64,000 nt of DNA from Ruminococcus sp. (GCA_017404145.1 JAFRCW010000017.1:35693-99692), one strand, 5' to 3'; positions 25,971 to 36,407 are shown, counted from the first letter of the stretch. The notes: generated from the sequence alone by a model not told the origin. Numbers and translations are program-made.

Positions 25971-27278
25971 TCACTCCAGTTCGACGCCCATCATATTCTC
26001 TTTGTCACCGAGATAGAAGCGATCGCCGGCTCTGAGGTGGTAAGGAACGCCCGGGTTAAGCTTGGTTCCGTCGGCAAGATAGGTGCCGTAGGAAGAGTTG
26101 AGGTCGGTCAGGATGAAGTCGCCGGTCGCGCCGTTATACGCGAGCGAGCAGTGTCTGCCGCTGACGCCGGGGGTGCCTTCCTGGAAGACGACCGCGCAGA
26201 CGTTGACGTTTCTGCCGATGAAGATCTGCTGATCTCTGATGACAATTCTCTTTCCGTTATGCTGGACAGCATAGGAACGCAGGTAGGGATACTTCACGTT
26301 AGCCTCCTTCGCTTTCTGCTCTGCCTGAGCCTGAGCGGCGGCTGCCTGCTGCGCGGCTGCGGCTTTCTTCTTCTTGGATGATACGAGTACGATGATCAGA
26401 ACCGCTACGCCTGCAAGTACCAGTACGCCGGCGGCGATGATGATAATGAGAACCCAGTTGATGGTAGGGCCGTCAGAGTACCACGGAATGCTGTTTCTGT
26501 CGAGCAGCGGGATGACGTCGGAAATGTTGATGCCGTAGTAAACGGTAGCAACGTCAAGAACGTTGGAATACATCTCGGAAACGTACGCGCTCGCGATAGC
26601 GGTAGCGGCGCCGTTCTCGGTGACGATGGGACCGCCGGAATTGCCGTGGTTGATGACGCAGTCGGTCTGGATGAGGTCTACGCCTGTGCCGGAGATGGTC
26701 AAGAGACGGCTGACGGTACCGGTGGTAACGGTAGAAGCGGAGATCTCCCATGTGCTGATCGCCTTTTTGAGGACGTTATCGGAGATGCCGGGATAGCCGA
26801 TCGCGTAAACAGCGGAACCGACCATACCGTCGTCTGCGGGGTGAAGGGCGATTGCCTTACGCTTGCTTGTGGGCTCGGCGAGCTTCAGGACAGCGATGTC
26901 CTTGATCTCGTCATACTCTACGGGGAAGGCTTCGTCATAAGAACCGGAATCGTAGTAGATTCTGATCTGCGCTCTGCCGGTGTAGGTCTGGCCGTAAGCG
27001 GTGACGTCGATCAGCTGACCCGCGCCGTAGTCGAGATAGTCGGAAATGACGTGGTGATTGGTGACCATATTAGAGGGATCCTTGCCTTTTTCACCGACGA
27101 AGAAGCAGGAACCGGTAGCGATGGGGAACATCAGACCGTCGTCAAGATTCAGACAGGTCATAACCACCGCGACGCAGTCTCTGGAGTCGTTCGGCGAAGA
27201 CGCCGCGGATGCGGGAATCAGCGCGAAGCTTGCGATCAATGCGATGATCGCTAAAATAGAAATAATCCTTTTCATCAT
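25971..27278 (-). CDS. Outer trypsin-like protease joined to inner FHA domain
   Basis: A 435-residue membrane protein. The signal peptide is 1-25. The S1-type protease domain (about 30-250) has the triad His76 (TNHHV), Asp127 (IKDIAVLKL) and Ser214 (GNSGGP). A membrane helix lies at about 272-296, then an Ala/Gln/Lys-rich linker and a cytoplasmic FHA domain (about 345-435; FIGRNVNVCAV, GVSGRHCSL, DLNSSYGTY) with all canonical phosphothreonine-binding residues. There is no PDZ domain. The layout suggests a surface protease recruited or controlled by kinase phosphorylation inside the cell. Domains are certain; the mechanism is inference. Confidence 0.9.
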   Translation of the reverse strand: MMKRIISILAIIALIASFALIPASAASSPNDSRDCVAVVMTCLNLDDGLMFPIATGSCFFVGEKGKDPSNMVTNHHVISDYLDYGAGQLIDVTAYGQTYTGRAQIRIYYDSGSYDEAFPVEYDEIKDIAVLKLAEPTSKRKAIALHPADDGMVGSAVYAIGYPGISDNVLKKAISTWEISASTVTTGTVSRLLTISGTGVDLIQTDCVINHGNSGGPIVTENGAATAIASAYVSEMYSNVLDVATVYYGINISDVIPLLDRNSIPWYSDGPTINWVLIIIIAAGVLVLAGVAVLIIVLVSSKKKKAAAAQQAAAAQAQAEQKAKEANVKYPYLRSYAVQHNGKRIVIRDQQIFIGRNVNVCAVVFQEGTPGVSGRHCSLAYNGATGDFILTDLNSSYGTYLADGTKLNPGVPYHLRAGDRFYLGDKENMMGVELE

Positions 27279-27295
27279 TTTATGTTTCTCCTTTT

Positions 27296-28114
27296 TTAAT
27301 ATTCACACTTGATGATCAGTGCGGTATAGTTGTCCTGATAGGGGAGAGTCGCCGCGAGAATGTTCTGCTCCAGATCGGCGGTCATCTGCTCGGGCGATTC
27401 ATTAGAGAGACACTGCAGCATCACTTCGTCCGAGAGCACGCCCGCGACGCCGTCGGAGCAAGCCATCACAACGTCGCCGTCTAAAAGGGGCAGCGGCCGT
27501 ACAAAGCCGTCGATATCGGTCAGCTCGTCAATACCCAGATACTGGGTGACCGCGTCCTTCTCGTCGTCCGAGCGCGCGATCGAGGGATCGAAGCTGCCGT
27601 TGCGGATCGTCTGTGCATAGACGCTGTGCAGTACGTTGTGTTTTTTGTTCAGATGATAGAGCCGGTGGCCTCTCTTGATGATGAGATAGCTGTCTCCCAC
27701 GCTCGCAAAATACAGCGAGGAGTTGTAGAAGAGGCAGATGATCGCGGTGGAGCCGCCCTCGCCCTCTAACAGCGAGTAGACGCGTTCGTTCGCTCTTATC
27801 ATCGCTCCCTGCAGCTGCGGGAAGATATCTCTCTCAAAATCAAATTCATTATAGGCGGCGCGGATCACCTCGATCGCGTTGTCGGAAGCGAGCCGTCCGT
27901 CCTTCATACCTCCCATACCGTCGCAGACGACAGCAAGCAGACCTTTGTTCTTCATCGCGACGACGTCCAAGACGTTCGCGAAGGAGAACGCGTCCTCCTG
28001 CCGCTGTCTCATTCCGATGCCCTGCAGATTCGCGACGCGATAACTGATCAGGCGTTTCGGCTTATCAGAGGATGAGGGAGGAATATCCAGTGTTTTGATC
28101 AAGTCTTGTGCCAT
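27296..28114 (-). CDS. PP2C-type protein phosphatase (second of two)
   Basis: A 272-residue PP2C-family phosphatase with motifs RQRQEDAFSF, CDGMGGMKDGRLAS, FASVGDSYLII, CSDGVAGVL and the terminal QDNYTALII. It is distinct in sequence from the phosphatase at 25.2 kb, with a divergent final metal motif. Two phosphatases in one operon imply separate targets, for example the kinases and the FHA proteins. Confidence 0.92.
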   Translation of the reverse strand: MAQDLIKTLDIPPSSSDKPKRLISYRVANLQGIGMRQRQEDAFSFANVLDVVAMKNKGLLAVVCDGMGGMKDGRLASDNAIEVIRAAYNEFDFERDIFPQLQGAMIRANERVYSLLEGEGGSTAIICLFYNSSLYFASVGDSYLIIKRGHRLYHLNKKHNVLHSVYAQTIRNGSFDPSIARSDDEKDAVTQYLGIDELTDIDGFVRPLPLLDGDVVMACSDGVAGVLSDEVMLQCLSNESPEQMTADLEQNILAATLPYQDNYTALIIKCEY

Positions 28115-28128
28115 AAGCGTTCTCCGGT

Positions 28129-28812
28129 TTATTCGGCGTCAGCCTTTACACCGAAATCCCAGCTGAATTTATCGCAGCAAAGCGGAACGAAAACAACCTT
28201 GCTGGTACCAAGCTCAATGATGTCATAAGCGCTGAGCTTGACGGGTGTGTAGACAGGCTCGTCGTTGATGTAGATGTTGTTGGTGCTGTCTCCGGGAATG
28301 AACTGGAAGTTGTTGTGCTTGTGGTCATACGCTAAGCGCGCATGGTTCTCCTTAGAGATCGTGTTGTCCTTTTTGATGACGACGTCGTTGTTGTCGCCTC
28401 TGCCGATGTTGTTGATTCTTGCCCACAGACGGTAGTCCTTGCCCTTTTCGGGACCTTCGATGCAGACCAGCCAGCCGACGACGGGATCAAGGCTGTCGTG
28501 ACTCTTCTTGAAAACGCCGACTGTCTTGTTGACTTCTTCTTCGCCGCCTTTTTTGCCTGCGCCGCCCATACCGGGAGCGACAGTCTTGGAGCCGCCTGCG
28601 TCAATGCCGCCGACGCCTACCGCCGCGGTTCTGCCCATAACGGTCTGGGCATGACCGCCCGCGCCCATCATATTGGGAGCGACCGTTTTGTTCGCGCCGG
28701 AAGAAGCGCCCTGACCGAAGTCGATGACTCGGTTGTCTCCGTTGCAGTAAGGACAAGTTGCGTACTGATCGGTATCGTATACGTGTCCCTTTCCACATTC
28801 TGTAATTGCCAT
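28129..28812 (-). CDS. Cytoplasmic zinc-ribbon/FHA adaptor with repeated TV sites
   Basis: A 227-residue soluble protein. The N-terminal zinc site is Cys6, His10, Cys20, Cys23 (CGKGHVY...CPYC). A Gly/Ala-rich linker (about 35-100) carries four spaced TV sites: NKTVAP (Thr43), AQTVMG (Thr57), SKTVAP (Thr77) and NKTVGV (Thr97). The FHA domain is at about 110-215, with NIGRGDNNDV, ISKENHARL and NNIYIN. In actinobacterial GarA a phosphorylated N-terminal threonine is bound by its own FHA domain, and the TV sites here could play a like role. The matching NPTVGG repeats in the kinase at 33.1-35.5 kb support a shared phosphosite code. Confidence 0.87.
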   Translation of the reverse strand: MAITECGKGHVYDTDQYATCPYCNGDNRVIDFGQGASSGANKTVAPNMMGAGGHAQTVMGRTAAVGVGGIDAGGSKTVAPGMGGAGKKGGEEEVNKTVGVFKKSHDSLDPVVGWLVCIEGPEKGKDYRLWARINNIGRGDNNDVVIKKDNTISKENHARLAYDHKHNNFQFIPGDSTNNIYINDEPVYTPVKLSAYDIIELGTSKVVFVPLCCDKFSWDFGVKADAE

Positions 28813-28883
28813 GTGTGTTCACCTCTTAAAAAATTTTTTATATTTAAACCTGATGGTATAAATAACTGTGTTGTTTATTGTTG

Positions 28884-31800
28884 TTATGTAATCGCGCAAG
28901 TGGTCTTGCAGACGGAAGTTCCCGCGCTGTCGAACACCTCGACGGTGAAGTCGCCCGCCGACATTGAGTTGATCAGGAAATCGGGGAGGATGAAGCTGAT
29001 ACCGTCCGCAAAAGCGATGTCAAATTCCTTCTTATTCCCGTCGGGATCGGTGGTAGTGACCTTGCCCTTGATGTTTTTGATATCGTCGGGCTTTCCCGAT
29101 ACGGCGGAGAGCTTCACGACCAGATCATAGTTATCCCGCGAGATGGTGGTGATATTGTCTTGGTTGGTAACGGGACAGTGGAACGTAGCGGAAACGGTGA
29201 TTCCGTCAAGCTCGAAGGTGCTGCCGGTTGAGCTTTGGGATTCTGTTGACGTTTCTGCCACTGAGCCGGAGGAAGTCGTTTCGAAATACTCAATCTTGAT
29301 ATTGTCAGCGTCCGTCAACGCATCTTTGCCCAGCTTGCAGTCCTTGGGGATTGTCAGCGTATTCAGCTTGGAACAGTTTTTAAAGGCGTAGTTGCCGATC
29401 CATTCCAGAGACGAAGGCGTTTTGACGGTGAGGGTCTGCAGAGAGGTGCATCCGTCAAACGTGAAGGCGTTGATATCGGTCAACCCTGCGGGTAAGGTTA
29501 CCTCTTTGAGTGCTTCGCAGGTTTCAAAGCTGCCGGGTGCCAGTACCGTGACGCTCTCGGGAACCGTGAAGCTGTCGCCCTTCTTCCCGATAGGATAACG
29601 GTAGAGTGTGGTCATATTCTTACTGTACAGGATATCATCCTGAGCGGTAAAAGCGGTATTATCACTGTCGACCTCAATTGTCGTCAAAGAGGTGCAAAGA
29701 TCAAAGGGATAGCCGGAGAGATAGCTCAGGCTTTTCGGGATATGAACGCCGGTCATTTCTGAGCATTTATAGAATGCCTGACTGGCAATGCTGTAGGTGC
29801 CTTCTTTGATACTGTAATTACCGGTGAGATTCGTCTGAGCGAAAATCAGGTGATTGTCGATATACAGTACACTGCCATCCCAGTTGTTGGTATTATCGAA
29901 GTAAGCAGAGTCGTTGAAGGCGGTATAGCTGATCCAGCAGTCGGTCTGAGGGAGTGTGATGTCGATCAACTTTGAACAATTCTTGAACGCTTCGCTGCCG
30001 ATCTCATCGACGGAATCGGGAACGATCACACAGTTGATCTCAGATCCTTTGAACGCTTGTTCTGCGATCACGGTGACAGGCTTGCCCTCGATTGTTTCGG
30101 GGATTACTACGGAGTCTGCTGTGCCCTTATAACCGGTGATCGTGACCTCCCCGTCCTCGATATCATATTCAAAAACATCGGCGCTGCTTTCGCCGACATA
30201 CTTGATCTTGGTATGCTCATCAAAGGCGTCGATATCAATTTCACAACCCACAGGTATGGTGACTTCCTCTAAGCTGTCACAACCGGAAAACGCCCAAGAA
30301 GCGATAAACTCGAGCGAAGTCGGAAAATTAACGGTTGTCAGATTTTCACATCCACTAAAGGTTTCTGCATAGATGTTTGTAATACCCTCGGGAATAACGA
30401 CGTTTTGAAGATTGCCGCAGCCTTGGAATGCATTACCGGGAATAGACGGGATACTTTCGCTGATAGTGACGGATTTGATATGATTGTTACCGGCAAAGCA
30501 TTTCGATTCAAATTTTACGGGTTTTCCGTTTATTTCAGCGGGAACAATAACTTCTTCAGCTTTGCCTTTATATTCGAGGAGGATGATTTGGTTGTCTTCG
30601 ATTTTGTAGCGGTAGTCGGTGAATAAGCCGGTAGTATTGTTCAATACGATCATAATAATGCCGACGATTAATGCAATCACGGCAGGAGAGAAGATCAAAG
30701 CTATCTTTGCCGCTTTGGGGAATGGCTTCGGATCGGGCTTCGGCTCGGGCTTCGGCTCGGGTTTCGGTTCGGGTTTAGGCTCGGGTTTCGGTTCGGGTTT
30801 CGGCTCGGGCTTCGGCTCGGGTTTCGGTTCAGGCTTCGGCTCGGGTTTTGGCACGGGTTTCGGTTCCGGTTTGGGAACGGGAGTCGGAATCGGTGCAGGA
30901 GCCGGAATCGGCGTAGGTGTAGGCGTGGGCTGGTTCTTTCCCTGTGTGATTTCCCGCTTGAAGGTCATCATATCGCGCGTTCTGTCCTGCGCCATGACCT
31001 CCAGCGCGTTTAAGAGCGCGTCCTCGGCGTAGTCGGGGATCGCGATACCCATCGCGGAGGGGGAGATCAGCGTATCGTCGCCGATCCTCTCGATCGAGTC
31101 GGGAGGCGTCTGACCCGTGATACAGCGGTAGATAGTCGCCGCTAAGGAATAGACGTCGGTGAAAGGACCCTGCCGTCCTCTTCTGGTATATTGTTCCATC
31201 GGCGCGTAGCCGTGTTTTAAGACGACGTCGAGCGACTTGGACTTGTCGCCCAGCGAGTATCTTGCCGCGCCGAAGTCGATCAGCTTGATCTGGTTGTTCT
31301 TGGTGATAATGATGTTATCGGGGCTTAGATCTCTGTGGACGATCCCCTTGGAGTGGACGAAGATCAGCGCGTCCATCACGGGCAGGATGATCCGCATCGT
31401 GTCATAGAAGCTGATTTTGCCGCCGTTTCGTTTCAGGTAGTCGAGCAGGCTCTCGCCCTCGATGAATTCCATCGTAAAATAGGCGGTGCCGTTTTCTTCA
31501 AAATAGGAGTAGATGCGGCAGATGTTGTCGTTGCCGATAAACTGGGAGAGCGTCTGCGCTTCGGCGAGAAAGCACTCCTTGCCGTAGTCAAAGAACTCCT
31601 GCTTTTCTCCCGAAAAGGTGGAGACGGTGTGACCGTCGGTGCGCAGAGCGACCGTATCGGGGAAGAATTCTTTGAGCGCGACAGTCTCGCCCGTCTTATG
31701 ATCCTTGGCGACATAGGTGATGCCGAAGCCGCCCTGGCCTAAGACCCTGCCGACGATGAATCGGCCGGAAAGCACGGAGCCTTCCTTCAGCGCGAGGGGA

Positions 31801-31898
31801 TGAGTGGCATAAGCGGAGCCGTTCTGATATCCGCAGTAGGGGCAGACGTCGGAGCCGCCGGGATTACTTTTAAAACAATTATAACAGATGTCGCTCAT
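28884..31898 (-). CDS. Zinc-ribbon Ser/Thr kinase with outer BspA-type leucine-rich repeats
   Basis: A 1004-residue membrane kinase; the start at 31898 follows AGAGGA. In order: zinc ribbon (Cys5, Cys8, Cys19, Cys22), kinase domain (about 42-318; GQGGFG 54-59, Lys76, HRD 188-190, DFG 208-210), a proline/lysine/glutamate linker in which PEPKP-type units repeat for about 50 residues (343-392), a membrane helix (399-420), and an outer region of LRR_5/BspA repeats (about 430-890; [24 protein letters not shown] units). An Ig-like tail ends it. The rigid PEPKP linker is cytoplasmic in this topology. BspA repeats bind host or microbial surface proteins in other bacteria. The ligand here is unknown. 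Confidence 0.93.
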   Translation of the reverse strand: MSDICYNCFKSNPGGSDVCPYCGYQNGSAYATHPLALKEGSVLSGRFIVGRVLGQGGFGITYVAKDHKTGETVALKEFFPDTVALRTDGHTVSTFSGEKQEFFDYGKECFLAEAQTLSQFIGNDNICRIYSYFEENGTAYFTMEFIEGESLLDYLKRNGGKISFYDTMRIILPVMDALIFVHSKGIVHRDLSPDNIIITKNNQIKLIDFGAARYSLGDKSKSLDVVLKHGYAPMEQYTRRGRQGPFTDVYSLAATIYRCITGQTPPDSIERIGDDTLISPSAMGIAIPDYAEDALLNALEVMAQDRTRDMMTFKREITQGKNQPTPTPTPIPAPAPIPTPVPKPEPKPVPKPEPKPEPKPEPKPEPKPEPKPEPKPEPKPEPKPEPKPDPKPFPKAAKIALIFSPAVIALIVGIIMIVLNNTTGLFTDYRYKIEDNQIILLEYKGKAEEVIVPAEINGKPVKFESKCFAGNNHIKSVTISESIPSIPGNAFQGCGNLQNVVIPEGITNIYAETFSGCENLTTVNFPTSLEFIASWAFSGCDSLEEVTIPVGCEIDIDAFDEHTKIKYVGESSADVFEYDIEDGEVTITGYKGTADSVVIPETIEGKPVTVIAEQAFKGSEINCVIVPDSVDEIGSEAFKNCSKLIDITLPQTDCWISYTAFNDSAYFDNTNNWDGSVLYIDNHLIFAQTNLTGNYSIKEGTYSIASQAFYKCSEMTGVHIPKSLSYLSGYPFDLCTSLTTIEVDSDNTAFTAQDDILYSKNMTTLYRYPIGKKGDSFTVPESVTVLAPGSFETCEALKEVTLPAGLTDINAFTFDGCTSLQTLTVKTPSSLEWIGNYAFKNCSKLNTLTIPKDCKLGKDALTDADNIKIEYFETTSSGSVAETSTESQSSTGSTFELDGITVSATFHCPVTNQDNITTISRDNYDLVVKLSAVSGKPDDIKNIKGKVTTTDPDGNKKEFDIAFADGISFILPDFLINSMSAGDFTVEVFDSAGTSVCKTTCAIT

Positions 31899-31933
31899 AG
31901 AATGTCCTCTTTCGTGGAGATGTAGATGGCAGG

Positions 31934-33094
31934 TCAGCTCAACGCGGCGATAATGGCGATCAGCAGGATAAGGGTGGTTGTTCCTACTCCGGCGATGATC
32001 AGCCACAGCGCCCATTTCGGTAAGTTTTCGAACGGGTTTACGGGTGAGGGAGGGGGGATTTCAGAGTCGTTGCTTATAGAATGATTTTCGGATGAGTTAA
32101 CGTGTTTGTCGGGAGAAGGGGGAGGAGAGGGCTTCTTTAAAGGAGGCATCGCGTTTTTGAACGCCGCCATGGTCTGGAACCGATCCTTCGGATAGACCGA
32201 CATCGCCTGCATCAGTGCCGCCGACGCAGAATGAGGAATATCCGCGCACAGCTTTTCGGGAGGAATCAGCGTGTCGCGATCAATACGCTCGACAGAGTCG
32301 GGAGGCGTCTTGCCGGTGATCGCGCGGTAGAAGGTCGCCGCTAAGGCGTAGACGTCGGTGTAGGGACCTTGGGTGCCGTGGCGGGTATACTGCTCCTTGG
32401 GAGCGTAGCCGTGTTTGAGGATGACGTCAAGGGACTTTGACTTGTTGCCCATTGAGTAGCGCGCCGCACCGAAGTCAAGCAGCTTGACAGTATTGTCTTT
32501 GGTGATGTAGATGTTGTCGGGACTGATATCTCTGTGAACCAGTCCGACGCTGTGTACCGCCGACAGCGCGTCCATGATAGGGTAGAGAATCCTTCTCGAG
32601 TCGCCGAAGGAGATTTTTCCTCCGCGGCGGTTGAGATAATTGAGGAGATTTTCTCCCTGAATATATTCCATCGCGTAGTAAGCGGTGTTGTTTTCTTCGA
32701 AGAAGCTGTAGATCGTGACGATGTTGGGATGATTAATAAAGCGGAAAATCGCCTTTGCCTCATCGCCAAAGCGGTCTTTGCCGTACTGGAACAGCGCACC
32801 TCTTTCACCTGAGAAAGTGGTGACGGTGATAGAGCCGGTGCGGGTTGCCGCCGCGTCGGGGAAATATTCTTTGATAGCGACGAGCTGTTTGGTGCGCCAG
32901 TCCTGTGCGACATAGGTGATGCCGAAGCCGCCCTGTCCCAGAACGCGCCCAATGATGTATCTGCCGGAGAGGACAGAGCCCTCGGGCAGCGCGAGAGGAT
33001 ATTTTGCCCTCAGCATTCCCGCCCTGTATCCGCAGTACGGACAGGGGGAGCTGTCGGGTTTTTCTCTGAAACAGTAGTAGCAAAGCTCAGACAT
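31934..33094 (-). CDS. Zinc-ribbon Ser/Thr kinase with bare membrane anchor
   Basis: A 386-residue kinase. Zinc ribbon Cys5, Cys8, Cys18, Cys21; kinase domain about 40-318 with GQGGFG, Lys75, HRD 186-188 and DFG 206-208. A Pro/Ser linker is followed by one C-terminal membrane helix (about 358-384) with almost nothing outside. It lacks a sensor domain, so it may act as an amplifier or pair with one of the sensor kinases. The four kinases share near-identical segments (KHGYAPKEQYTRHG, GKTPPDS), showing recent duplication. Confidence 0.93.
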   Translation of the reverse strand: MSELCYYCFREKPDSSPCPYCGYRAGMLRAKYPLALPEGSVLSGRYIIGRVLGQGGFGITYVAQDWRTKQLVAIKEYFPDAAATRTGSITVTTFSGERGALFQYGKDRFGDEAKAIFRFINHPNIVTIYSFFEENNTAYYAMEYIQGENLLNYLNRRGGKISFGDSRRILYPIMDALSAVHSVGLVHRDISPDNIYITKDNTVKLLDFGAARYSMGNKSKSLDVILKHGYAPKEQYTRHGTQGPYTDVYALAATFYRAITGKTPPDSVERIDRDTLIPPEKLCADIPHSASAALMQAMSVYPKDRFQTMAAFKNAMPPLKKPSPPPSPDKHVNSSENHSISNDSEIPPPSPVNPFENLPKWALWLIIAGVGTTTLILLIAIIAALS

Positions 33095-33134
33095 ACAGTC
33101 CTCCGAATAGTGTGGTGTGAATCAGAAGTAATCG

Positions 33135-35462
33135 TTAGGGCTCCAGAACAAAATCTGCTTGATAGCGGGTGCTGTCGATATAGATGGTCTGGGAGGAGGT
33201 CATCGTTCCCGCTTTGGTGACAGCGACAGGCTGGTAGCAGTGGAGGGATTCACCCTTATTAAGAAAATCGGGAGTCACTCCGTCGTCCAGAGGATAATAC
33301 TCGGTGCTGTTTCCGGCGGCGTCCTTGGTATCCATTGTGAAACTGAAGTAGAGACCGAGATCGCTTTCATAACCGATGTTGGTATAGGTGTAATCGATGT
33401 AATAAACAGCGGCGGGATTCTTAACGGAGTTATAGTCATCCCGTTCAGAGGTTTCGACAACATCGTTGATGGTGATGGAGAACAGACCGTCGATCTGCCA
33501 GGTGTCGCCGACATGGATGGTAGCGCCTGTCTGATCGGAATAGGTGTTGCCCGAGCCGGAAGATCCGCCTGATCCGGAAGAGCCGCCGGAGGGGGTGGCG
33601 CCGTTGACGATTTCGAACGTGAAGTCGCACAGCTTGGAGGCGTTATCGCTCTCGTTGAACAGGGTAACGGTGACCTTGCCGACGTTATCCGTGTCAAAGC
33701 CGTTTGACCAGTAGATGGTCAGGGTGTCGTCGGGAACAACCTCTTCCCACTGGGATTTGCTGGAGGTTTCTCCGTCCATTGTGAACTGATAGGAGACGGT
33801 GATCGGATGATCGACGTCGCCGTCATACACATAGAAATCGATATGGAAGTAGTCCGCGTCGGTGCCGACGGTGGTGATGAGAGTATCTTCGTCATTCTCG
33901 TCGGTGTTGGCGGCGTAAGGCTCGATATCCCATTCGCCGGTATAGGAGTAAGTAGCGTACGGCGAGGAGGAAGCGCTGGATGTGCCGCCGGGTACATAGG
34001 TGGGCAGGTTGTCGATCGTTTTCTTCGCGCTGCCGATGCAGGTCAGTGTAGGAATCAATATCAACAGCAGCACCAGCAGCACCGAGCCGCCGATAATCAC
34101 GGGGATCAGCCATTTTTTCTTTTTCTTCGGCGGTGTGGGAGGGGTTCCTCCCGCTACGGTGGGATTGGCGCCGACAGTGTGGTTATAACCGACTGTCTGA
34201 TTGCCGCCCACGGTGGGATTGCCGCTCACGGTGGGATTGCCGCCTACGGTGGGGTTGTAGCCGGTTGTATTGTTGCCGGTATTGCCGCCTGTTGTGGGTC
34301 GGTAGCCGGTGGTGTTGACGGTATTGTTATAGCCCGAGGTGGGGGTAAAGCCGTTCTGAGAGGTCGGTGTTGAGGAGGTCGGGACAGCGCCGCTCTGCGG
34401 ATTGGACGCGGCGGTGTTCTGCGACGGGGTCGTGGTAGGATTGTTGAAGAAGGTGATCCCCGATCTGTCGACGACGGTGTTGCCGCCTGCAGAAGCGGAG
34501 CCGATGGTCATCGCGTTTTTCAGCGCGGCGACATTCTGGAAACGGCGCTCGGGCTGGACGGATAACGCTTTGAGCAGCGCTTCTTCCGCCTTTTGAGGAA
34601 TATTCGCGCCGAGAGCGGTCGGGGTCTTGAGTTCGTCGTTGTCGATTCTGTCGATGGAATCGGGCGGGATCTGACCGGTGATCGCGCGGTAGAAGGTCGC
34701 GGCGATGGAATAGACGTCGGTGTAGGGACCCTGTCTGCCTCTTCTGGTGTACTGCTCCTTGGGAGCGTAGCCGTGCTTTAAGACGACGTCGAGCGAACGG
34801 CTCTTATCGCCTAAGGAATAGCGCGCCGCGCCGAAGTCGAGCAGCTTGACGGTATTGTCCTTGCAGATGTAGATGTTATCGGGACTGATGTCGCGGTGAA
34901 CGATGCCCTTGGCGTGAACCGCCGCCAGCGCGTCCATCACGGGGAACAGGATGCGCTTTGCATCGTCAAAGGAGATCCTGCCGCCCTTTCTGGTGATATA
35001 ATCCTGCAGGCTCTCGCCCTCGATGAATTCCATCGCGAAGTAGGCGGTGCCGTATTCTTCAAAGTAGCTGTAGACTCTGACGATATTCTCGTTGCCGATG
35101 AACTCTGCCAGCGTTTTCGCTTCGTCAAGGAAGCAGTCCTTGCCGTAGTTGAAGTTTTCTTCTCTGTCGCCCGCGTAGGAAGAGACCGTCAGGCTCTGGG
35201 AACGTGTTACCATCGTCTCGGGGAAGTATTCCTTTAATGCTACTTTCTCCTTGGTCTGGTAGTCCAGCGCGAGGTAGGTAATGCCGAAGCCGCCCTGACC
35301 GAGCACTCTGCCGACGATATATCTGCCGGCAAGCACGGTTCCCGCGGGAAGCGCTACGGGGTATTTCTCCTGATTGCTCTGTCCCGAAAATCCGCAGTTG
35401 GAGCAGAATTTCGCGTTAGGGTCCATCGGTTGAAAACAGTTGGGGCATAAATTGTCCTGCAT
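33135..35462 (-). CDS. Zinc-ribbon Ser/Thr kinase with TV-repeat linker and outer domains
   Basis: A 775-residue kinase. Zinc ribbon Cys6, Cys9, Cys20, Cys23; kinase about 45-320 (Lys77, HRDIS near 189-193, DFG 209-211). The juxtamembrane cytoplasmic linker (about 325-445) is Thr/Asn/Gly-rich with repeats NPTVGG, NPTVSG, NPTVGG, NQTVGY, NHTVGA. A membrane helix (450-472) leads to two outer beta-rich domains; the last (about 640-775, IHVGDTWQIDGLFSITINDV) resembles the DUF4352 immunoglobulin-like fold. The repeated TV sites echo those in the FHA adaptor and are candidate autophosphorylation sites. Confidence 0.92.
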   Translation of the reverse strand: MQDNLCPNCFQPMDPNAKFCSNCGFSGQSNQEKYPVALPAGTVLAGRYIVGRVLGQGGFGITYLALDYQTKEKVALKEYFPETMVTRSQSLTVSSYAGDREENFNYGKDCFLDEAKTLAEFIGNENIVRVYSYFEEYGTAYFAMEFIEGESLQDYITRKGGRISFDDAKRILFPVMDALAAVHAKGIVHRDISPDNIYICKDNTVKLLDFGAARYSLGDKSRSLDVVLKHGYAPKEQYTRRGRQGPYTDVYSIAATFYRAITGQIPPDSIDRIDNDELKTPTALGANIPQKAEEALLKALSVQPERRFQNVAALKNAMTIGSASAGGNTVVDRSGITFFNNPTTTPSQNTAASNPQSGAVPTSSTPTSQNGFTPTSGYNNTVNTTGYRPTTGGNTGNNTTGYNPTVGGNPTVSGNPTVGGNQTVGYNHTVGANPTVAGGTPPTPPKKKKKWLIPVIIGGSVLLVLLLILIPTLTCIGSAKKTIDNLPTYVPGGTSSASSSPYATYSYTGEWDIEPYAANTDENDEDTLITTVGTDADYFHIDFYVYDGDVDHPITVSYQFTMDGETSSKSQWEEVVPDDTLTIYWSNGFDTDNVGKVTVTLFNESDNASKLCDFTFEIVNGATPSGGSSGSGGSSGSGNTYSDQTGATIHVGDTWQIDGLFSITINDVVETSERDDYNSVKNPAAVYYIDYTYTNIGYESDLGLYFSFTMDTKDAAGNSTEYYPLDDGVTPDFLNKGESLHCYQPVAVTKAGTMTSSQTIYIDSTRYQADFVLEP

Positions 35463-35503
35463 AATAACACCTTACTTTAAAAATGATAATATATTTCAGT
35501 GGA

Positions 35504-36391
35504 TCAGTTGATAAGAATATAGGGATTCTCAGCGGCGGAGAGCTTTGCAAGATACGCCAGCACCGCGTTGTAAGAGGTGGCGACGCAGCCCGCGGTGGGC
35601 CCTCCTCCGATATGGAAGAAGATCGCCGAACCCGCGCCCTTGACGCAGCTGAGATTATAGCCGATGACGAAGCCGTATTCATACGCCGAGTAGTCGATCA
35701 TATGCTCCGCCGAAGACCAGTCCTGATACTGGGTGCCTTCGACATGCTGGTTATAAAAGTCGGAGTCGGGATCGTCGACCCAGTAGGTATTCTCGGTGAT
35801 CCTGAACGTGTTCAGTCCTGTCTGAGGCTCAGAAACGGTGTAGAAAGCGTCCATTACCGGGAAAAATCCTCTCGGCGTCGCCCGGATGTACTCGGACATA
35901 TTATCGGTAACGCCTGTCTCTCCGACATAGCCTGATACGGAAAGCGAGTCGTCTTTTGTCCATTTGTTGTCGTCGATCTCCCAGAAATCGATGTTTGCCG
36001 TATTGCCGGATGCGGTGACGGTGACGATCTGAGAGGTGGACTGTTCTTTGAGATCATCCTCGCCGATCCCCTGATAGGAGAGCAGCTGTGCGAGTTCCTC
36101 GTCCATTTCGACGTCATCGGAAGTTTTCTCGGTAGCATCCTGCGTTGGCGCTTCGGTTTCTATGGTGACGCTGACGCTCGGCTTTTGGGTAACGGCTGCT
36201 GTTGTCGGTGAAACGGTTGCCGTGGCGCTTTGTGTCGGATCGACCGGCTTTTCGTTATGGGAGAACCATAGCAAAGCAAAGACGATCGCGCCCGCGATAA
36301 TCAGCACAGAGATCACAGCGACAACAATGATGATCACAAGATGACGTTTGTTCGGGCTGCTCTTGATCGCGTGCTTCTGTACGTTTTTCAT
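35504..36391 (-). CDS. Membrane-anchored L,D-transpeptidase-like protein
   Basis: A 295-residue protein with a basic N-terminus, one membrane helix (about 18-43), a Thr/Pro-rich stalk and an outer L,D-transpeptidase (YkuD-type) domain (about 130-295). The active site reads FFHIGGGPTAGCVATS with His260 and Cys269, and RATPRGFFPV marks the early substrate loop. Such enzymes cross-link peptidoglycan stems or attach proteins to them. The domain matches the C-terminal domain of the next kinase upstream (ATPxGxF, GCxxxS and the NPxIL tail), so a free and a kinase-fused version lie side by side. The usual SHGC motif is TAGC here. Confidence 0.8.
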   Translation of the reverse strand: MKNVQKHAIKSSPNKRHLVIIIVVAVISVLIIAGAIVFALLWFSHNEKPVDPTQSATATVSPTTAAVTQKPSVSVTIETEAPTQDATEKTSDDVEMDEELAQLLSYQGIGEDDLKEQSTSQIVTVTASGNTANIDFWEIDDNKWTKDDSLSVSGYVGETGVTDNMSEYIRATPRGFFPVMDAFYTVSEPQTGLNTFRITENTYWVDDPDSDFYNQHVEGTQYQDWSSAEHMIDYSAYEYGFVIGYNLSCVKGAGSAIFFHIGGGPTAGCVATSYNAVLAYLAKLSAAENPYILIN

Positions 36392-36407
36392 AAACCTTCT
36401 CCTGTGA

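Noticed and set aside
30619..31032. Plus-strand Gly/Ser/Phe repeat ORF
   Set aside because: It is the complement of the PEPKP linker repeat of the minus-strand kinase and owes its form to that repeat.
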